Made by a program: the position numbers and the translations under genes
DNA from: Cephalotus follicularis
Lineage: Eukaryota; Streptophyta; Magnoliopsida; Oxalidales; Cephalotaceae
Direction of reading: 5' to 3'
Assembly (NCBI GenBank): GCA_001972305.1
Contig: BDDD01000349.1
Coordinates: forward strand, 148,336 to 212,335
Length of the DNA stretch: 64,000 nucleotides
The notes under the pieces: generated by a model
Seen by the model: the letters and a program-made list of their open reading frames with translations, nothing else
What the model was told of the DNA's origin: nothing
Database searches by the model: none
In this document: positions 58,861-64,000 of the stretch, one piece after another
Numbering within the stretch: position 1 is the stretch's first letter
Layout: the number at the start of each line of letters is the position of its first letter

Positions 58861-59033
58861 TTTGAGCCAAAATAGGGTTTCTAATCTTTGATACTTCACC
58901 AATTGCATATCAATCTACCCCAAGCATTTACGAATCATAGAAATTAGTATAATTGGACAATTAACTCAAATGAAATGTATATTTTATTTCAAATTTGGAT
59001 CAATATACATTGATTGAATTTGCGGTTATTACA

Positions 59034-59050
59034 TCCCCCCCTCCTTCAAG
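59034..59050 (-). other. Polypurine tract of G
   Basis: The minus strand reads CTTGAAGGAGGGGGGA directly inside the LTR. Confidence 0.88.
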
Positions 59051-59078
59051 AAAATTCATCCACGAATTTAGCCCTTCA

Positions 59079-60230
59079 TTACATTTCAAATAAGTGGGGA
59101 AATGTCTCCCTCATTTCGTCCTCATGCTCCCACGTAGCTTCCTCAGTTCCGTGAAAACGCCACAACACTTTGACCATAGGGATGGTCTTGTTCCTCAGAA
59201 CTTTATCCATTCGATCCACAATCCTTGTCGGCCTTTCTTCATATGTCAATCTCAGACAAATGAATCCAGGGTCGTAGCTCAAAATGTGCGATGGGTCGGG
59301 TACGTATTTTCGTAACATGGAAACATGAAATACGTTATGCACGTCCGACAAGCTAGGCGGTAGTGCAATCTGATATGCTACTTCCCCCACTCTCTCCAGT
59401 ATCTCGTAAGGTCCAATATACCTTGGAGCCAACTTCCCTTTAAGGCCAAAACGGTGTATCCCCTTCGAAGGCGAGATCTTCAAGAACACATGATCTCCTT
59501 TCTCAAATTCCAACTTTCTTCTCTTGCCATCGGCATAACTCTTTTGCCGACTCTGTGCAGCTAGCAATCTCTTCTTGATCATCTCCACTTTATCAGTGGT
59601 CTCTTGTACCAAATCCGGTCCCAATACTTGTCTCTCACCTACTTCGTCCCAGCAAATAGGTGATCTGCATTTCCTCCCATACAAAGCTTCATACGGAGCC
59701 ATTCCAATGCTGGTGTGAAAACTGTTATTATAGGAGAATTCAATCAGTGCTAGATGATCCTCCCAACTCCCAGCAAAATCAATCATACAAGCCCGTAACA
59801 TATCCTCCAATGTCTGAATGGTACGCTCGGACTGTCCATCAGTCTGTGGATGAAATGCAGTGCTGAAGTTCAAGGTTGTCCCCATAGCTATTTGGAACTT
59901 CTTCCAGAACCTCAAAGTAAATCTAGTGTCTCGGTCGCAGACAATACTGACCGGCACTCCATGCAATCTCACTATCTCCTGGATATACAATCGAGCAAGC
60001 TTCTGGACAGAATATGTCATGTTCATTGGAAGAAAGTGTGCAGACTTAGTAAGTCTGTCCACAACAACCCACACCGCTTCATGTTGATTTCGTGACCTCG
60101 GTAATCCTGACACAAAGTCCATGGTCACATGCTCCCATTTCCATTCAACCACTGGTAGCGATTGTAGCAGTCCCGCAGGTTTCTGATGTTCAGCCTTTAC
60201 TCTCTGACAGGTCAAACACCTTGCTACATA
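59079..60230 (-). pseudogene. G integrase with chromodomain-like tail
   Basis: The frame of 378 codons begins inside the zinc module (CLTCQ). It holds the catalytic triad as Asp33 (TMDFVSGLP), Asp94 (VCDRDTRF) and Glu130 (DGQSERTIQ), spacing D-X60-D-X35-E. Then come GDHVFLKISP, GKLAPRYIGPYEIL and a chromodomain-type tail ending EATWEHEDEMRETFPHLF. All three catalytic residues are present. It is separated from RNase H by a TAA at 60231-60233, inside the HHCC module (the first half [10 protein letters not shown] is in the next frame). Best kept integrase of the window. Confidence 0.95.
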
Positions 60231-62064
60231 TTAAACAATTTCCCGTTTCATACCGCTCCACCAGTAATTCTTCTTTAGGTCGTGCCACATCTTGGAACTT
60301 CCTGGGTGAACACTGTATCTCGATTTATGAGCTTGTTGCAATAGCTCATTCTTGATACTCTCATCATCCGGTACACATATCCTTCTTCGGAACCTCAGTA
60401 TGCCATCTGTATGTAGTGAGAACTCAGAATCAGCGTCAAGGTTCTCACGAATATTCCATAATTCAGTATCACTATACTGAGCAGTCAGAATACACTCGAG
60501 AAGTTCCGGTTGTGCTCTCATACTTGCCACAATCACTCCTCGGGAAACCATGAACGGATTCCACCTTTGGAATTCTTCCAATAGATTCCACTGTGACACC
60601 ATAGCTCCAGCAATCATCGCCTTGCGATTCAGCGCATCAGCCACTACATTTGCTTTTCCTGGGTGGTATTGAATATTGCAGTTATAGTCATTGAGGAATT
60701 CCACCCATCGCCTTTGTCTCATGTTGAGCTCCTTCTGGGAAAACAGATATTTCAAACTTTTGTGATCAGTGAAGATTTCAAACTGAGCTCCATAGAGGTA
60801 GTGCCTCCATTTCTGTAAAGCAAACACTATGGCTGCCAACTCAAGATCGTGTACGGGATAATTTTCCTCGTACGGCTTTAACTTCCTCGATGAGTATGCA
60901 ATCACCCTACCATGTTGCATCAGAACGCATCCCAAACCTTTCCCAGAAGCATCGGTGTAAACAGTAAAACCCTCATTACCTTCTAGTAATGCCAACACTG
61001 GAGCCGAAATCAACCGACTCTTCAACTCTTCGAAACTCGCTTCACAGGAATCATCCCACACAAAATTGGACTTCTTCTGAGTCAACTGTGTCAGTGGTGT
61101 AGTAAGTTTCGAGAATTCCTTGATGAATCTCCAATAATAGCCAGCCAATCCCAACAAGCTACGAACTTCTGTCACGTTCTTTGGTTGGGGCCAATCAACA
61201 ATGCTTTCAATCTTCAAAGGATCCACTGATAATCCTTCACTTGATACTATGTGACCTAAGAAAGTCACACGATCCAGCCAGAATTCGCACTTGCTGAATT
61301 TGGCGTACAACTGTTCCTTCCGCAGGGTCTGCAGTACAATTCTCAAGTGCTACATGTGTTCTTCTATGCACCTTGAGTAGATCAGGATGTCATCTAGGAA
61401 TATAACGACAAACTGGTCCAGATAAGGTTGAAATACTCTGTTCATTAAGCATATGAAAGCTGCAGGAGCATTTGTCAAACCAAACGGCAGTATCAGAAAT
61501 TCATAATGCCCATATCTGGTTCGAAATGCGGTTTTCTCCACGTCACCTTCTCTAATCCTCAACTGATGGTAACCTGTTCTTAGGTCAAGTTTGGAGTATA
61601 CAGTTGAGCCTTGCAATTGGTCGAACAGCTCCTCAATATGTGGTAGAGGATACTTGTTCTTTACAGTCACTTGATTCAGCAATCTGTAGTCAATGCATAG
61701 CCGCATCGATCCATCCTTCTTGTTCACAAATAGAATCGGTGCTCCCCACGGTGATACACTCGGTCTGATAAAACCCTTGTCAAGGTAATCTTGCATTTGA
61801 ACTTTTAACTCCTTCAGCTCAGCAGGAGCCATTAGGTATGGTGCTCTGGATATAGGAGCAGTTCCAGGCAATAGCTCAATGCTGAACTCGACATCTCTCT
61901 CCGGTGGCAACGAAGTGAGTTCATCTGGAAACACATCAGGAAATTCACATACAACAGGCACTTGTTCAATATTAGGCGTACCTTTCGTATGATCGATCAC
62001 ATACGCCAAGTAACCTTCGCATCCTTGTTTGAGATATTTCTGTGCTCGTGTATATGAAATGATC
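60231..62064 (-). pseudogene. G reverse transcriptase and RNase H (left copy)
   Basis: Frame 61350-62066 has the RT palm ([29 protein letters not shown] at residues 223-226), then a TAG at 61350-61352 where the right copy has Gln. Frame 60231-61346 continues with the RT thumb, RNase H ([40 protein letters not shown]) and the first half of the integrase zinc module. The sequence starts abruptly at 62064 in the protease-RT linker, against satellite DNA. Only the stops prevent a normal product from RT to integrase. Confidence 0.94.
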
Positions 62065-62658
62065 ATGTTTTCAGTCGTTTCAACGTTTCATTTTGCAGAC
62101 AGTACAAATGAATCGTCGTAAGTTGTTTGCCGCCATTTCGGGGTCAAATTCGCGTTCTGAGATCGTTTTGTGCGTAAATTTATCGTTTTTATATTTTTAG
62201 GGGCGTAATCGTAAATTTTAAAAATTCATGTTTTCAGTAGTTTCAACATTTCTTTTTACATACACTACAATTCAATCGTCGTAAGTTGTTTGCCGAAATT
62301 TCGGGGGCAAATTCCCGTTATGAGTTTGTTTAGTGGGTCAATTTATCGTTTTAATATCTCTAGGGGTGTAATCGTCAATTTGAAAAATTCATGTTTTCAG
62401 TCGTTTCAACGTTTCTTTTTTTAGATAGTACAAATGAATCGTCGCAGGTTGTTTGCACTGATTTCGGGGTCAGATTCGCGTTCCGAGATCGTTTAGTGGG
62501 TCAATTTATCGTTTTTATATCTCTAGGGGCGTAATTGTAAATTTTAAAAATTCATGTTTTCAGTCGTTTCAACGTTTCTTTTTGCAGACACTACAAACCA
62601 ATCGTCATAAGTTGTTTGCCGGTATTTCGTGGTCAAATTAGCGTTTCGAGATCGTTTA
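62065..62658. repeat. 163-bp tandem repeat (satellite-like), 3.6 copies
   Basis: Units start at 62065, 62228, 62391 and 62554 with the word ATGTTTTCAG; each is exactly 163 bp and the last is cut after about 105 bp. Units differ by perhaps 10-15%. They contain no coding frame and no similarity to any other part of the window. The unit size is in the nucleosome-length class common for plant satellites. Both borders lie inside pol sequence. Confidence 0.95.
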
Positions 62659-62663
62659 GCGCC

Positions 62664-64000
62664 TCAAACTGAGCTCTATAGAGGTAGTGCCTCCATTTCT
62701 GTAAAGCAAACACTATGGCTGCCAAATTAAGTTCGTGTACGGGATAATTTTCCTCGTACGGCTTTAAGTTCCTCGATGCGTATGCAATCACCCTACCATG
62801 TTGCATCAGAACGCATCCCAAACCTTTCCCAGAAGCATCGGTGTAAACAGTAAAACCCTCGTTACCTTCTGGTAATGCCAACACTGGAGCCGAAATCAAC
62901 CGACTCTTCAACTCTTGGAAACTCGCTTCACAGGAATCATCCCACACAAAATTGGACTTCTTCTGAGTCAACTGTGTCAGTGGTGTAACAAGTTTCGAGA
63001 ATTCCCTGATGAATCTCCGATAATAGCCAGCCAATCCCAAGAAGCTACGAACTTCCGTCGCGTTCTTTGGTTGGGGCCAATCAACAATGCTTTCAATCTT
63101 AGAAGGATCCACTGATAATCCTTCACTCGATACTATGTGACCTAAGAAAGTCACACGATCCAGCCAGAATTCGCACTTGCTGAATTTGGCGTACAACTGT
63201 TCCTTCCACAGGGTCTGAAGTACAATTCTCAAGTGCTGCATGTGTTCTTCTATGCTCCTTGAGTAGATCAGGATGTCATCTAGGAATATAACGACAAACT
63301 GGTCCAGATAAGGTTGAAATACTCTGTTCATTAAGCACATGAAAGCTGCAGGAGCATTTGTCAAACCAAACGACAGTATCAGAAATTCGTAATGCCCATA
63401 TCTGGTTCGAAATGCGGTTTTCTCCACATCACCTTCTCTAATCCTCAACTGATGGTAACCTGTTCTCAGGTCAAGTTTGGAGTATACAGTTGAGCCTTGC
63501 AATTGGTCGAACAACTCCTCAATATGTGGTAGAGGATACTTGTTCTTTACAGTCACTTGATTCAGCAATCTGTAGTCAATGCATAGCCGCATCGATCCAT
63601 CCTTCTTCTTCACAAATAGAACCGGTGCTCCCCACGGTGATACACTCGGTCTGATAAAACCCTTGTCAAGGTAATCTTGCAGTTGAACTTTTAACTCCTT
63701 CAGCTCAGCAGGAGCCATTCGGTATGGTGCTCTGGATATAGGAGCAGTTCCAGGCAATAGCTCAATGCTGAACTCGACATCTCTCTCCGGTGGCAACGAA
63801 GTGAGTTCATCTGGAAACACATCAGGAAATTCACATACAACAGGCACTTGTTCAATATTAGGCGTACCTTTCGTATGATCGATCACATACGCCAAGTAAC
63901 CTTCGCATCCTTGTTTGAGATATTTCTGTGCTCGTGTATATGAAATGATCGGAGCAGTAACATTCTTTCTCCGATAAACTTGCACTCAGTCCCATCTTGC
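62664..64000 (-). pseudogene. G reverse transcriptase and RNase H (right copy, partial)
   Basis: Nearly the same as 60772-62064 (a few per cent different by eye). It goes on past the left copy's start to the window end (PR-RT linker, [11 protein letters not shown]). A TGA stop at 63986-63988 interrupts the frame. At its 3' side it stops in RNase H after [11 protein letters not shown], and the frame runs into satellite DNA. The Gln lost at 61350 in the left copy is kept here, and the FLDD box is intact. Confidence 0.93.

Larger units (their letters stand above)
56183..59033 (-). repeat. 3' LTR of G (2851 bp)
   Basis: TGTCACACCCCG...GGTTATTACA on the plus strand, with TTGCGGAAGC at 56283-56292. 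Two palindrome clusters are at 57539-57610 and 58781-58860. Small frames in it are chance. Confidence 0.9.
56183..64000 (-). mobile_element. Element(s) G: Tekay-type Ty3/gypsy, rearranged, right end outside window
   Basis: The 3' LTR (56183-59033), polypurine tract, integrase, RNase H and RT run leftwards from 62064. A 163-bp satellite (62065-62658) follows, then a second stretch of the same pol region (62664-64000). Two truncated relatives, or one rearranged element, are joined here. The coding frames have stops at 60231, 61350 and 63986. Confidence 0.9.

Noticed and set aside
62065..62658. A CENP-B-box-like motif in the 163-bp repeat
   Set aside because: TTTCAACGTTTC and TTTCGGGG are only loosely like parts of such a box; no unit has the full pattern.
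62633..63985. Intact functional pol in the right copy of G
   Set aside because: The frame has a TGA upstream and ends in satellite DNA within RNase H; it cannot give a whole enzyme.

Overview
This window is a nest of plant LTR retrotransposons with no recognisable host gene. The evidence for a flowering plant with a large repeat-rich genome is: Ty3/gypsy polyproteins with an integrase C-terminal chromodomain of the Tekay/Del type, Ty1/copia pol relics, initiator-Met tRNA primer binding sites, a tRNA-Asp primer site next to an Athila-like gag relic, and LTRs of 2-3.3 kb. The species cannot be told from the sequence. No intact retrotransposon reading frame is left; everything coding is broken.

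Layout. (1) 1-9181, element A: minus-strand Tekay-type gypsy element with both LTRs (the left one cut by the window edge). A sits inside a plus-strand Tekay-type LTR, B copy 1 (9182-11229 visible). (2) B copy 1 itself lies in the 3' LTR of a decayed minus-strand copia element, D (11230 to about 30200). The 5' LTR of D carries a second B LTR (18766-29657) at the same site, and that copy is split by element C (20333-28298, TSD TAAAC), a gag-only deletion derivative. (3) About 30200-41000 is a junction zone: an inverted copia LTR piece, an Athila-like LARD relic H, a third D LTR without B (33463-38129) split by solo LTR K, unassigned LTR-like DNA, then the 5' LTR end, primer site and gag start of a Tat-like gypsy element J. 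(4) LTR F enters J at 40947; copia element E (41656-53737) lies in F, and solo LTR M (41744-44300, TSD AAAAG) lies in the left LTR of E. (5) 55086-56182 holds two LTR fragments. (6) 56183-64000, element(s) G: minus-strand Tekay pol, where about 1.3 kb of RT/RNase H is present twice, separated by 3.6 copies of a 163-bp satellite.

The signal least explained by standard annotation is a set of clustered short palindromes with a GTCGAC core inside LTRs of quite different families (Tekay gypsy A, B, C, G, K, M; Athila-like H; copia D). In most of them a cluster lies on each side of the TATA-like element. A and G use AGTCGACTG/AGTCGGCTG while the others use GCGTCGACGC/ACGTCGATG, so copies within one LTR look homogenised. 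LTR F has a similar array built on AGCGCT.

All coordinates come from reading the sequence by eye; LTR ends supported by TG...CA plus PBS, PPT or TSD are firm, whereas ends of decayed pieces may be off by tens of bases.
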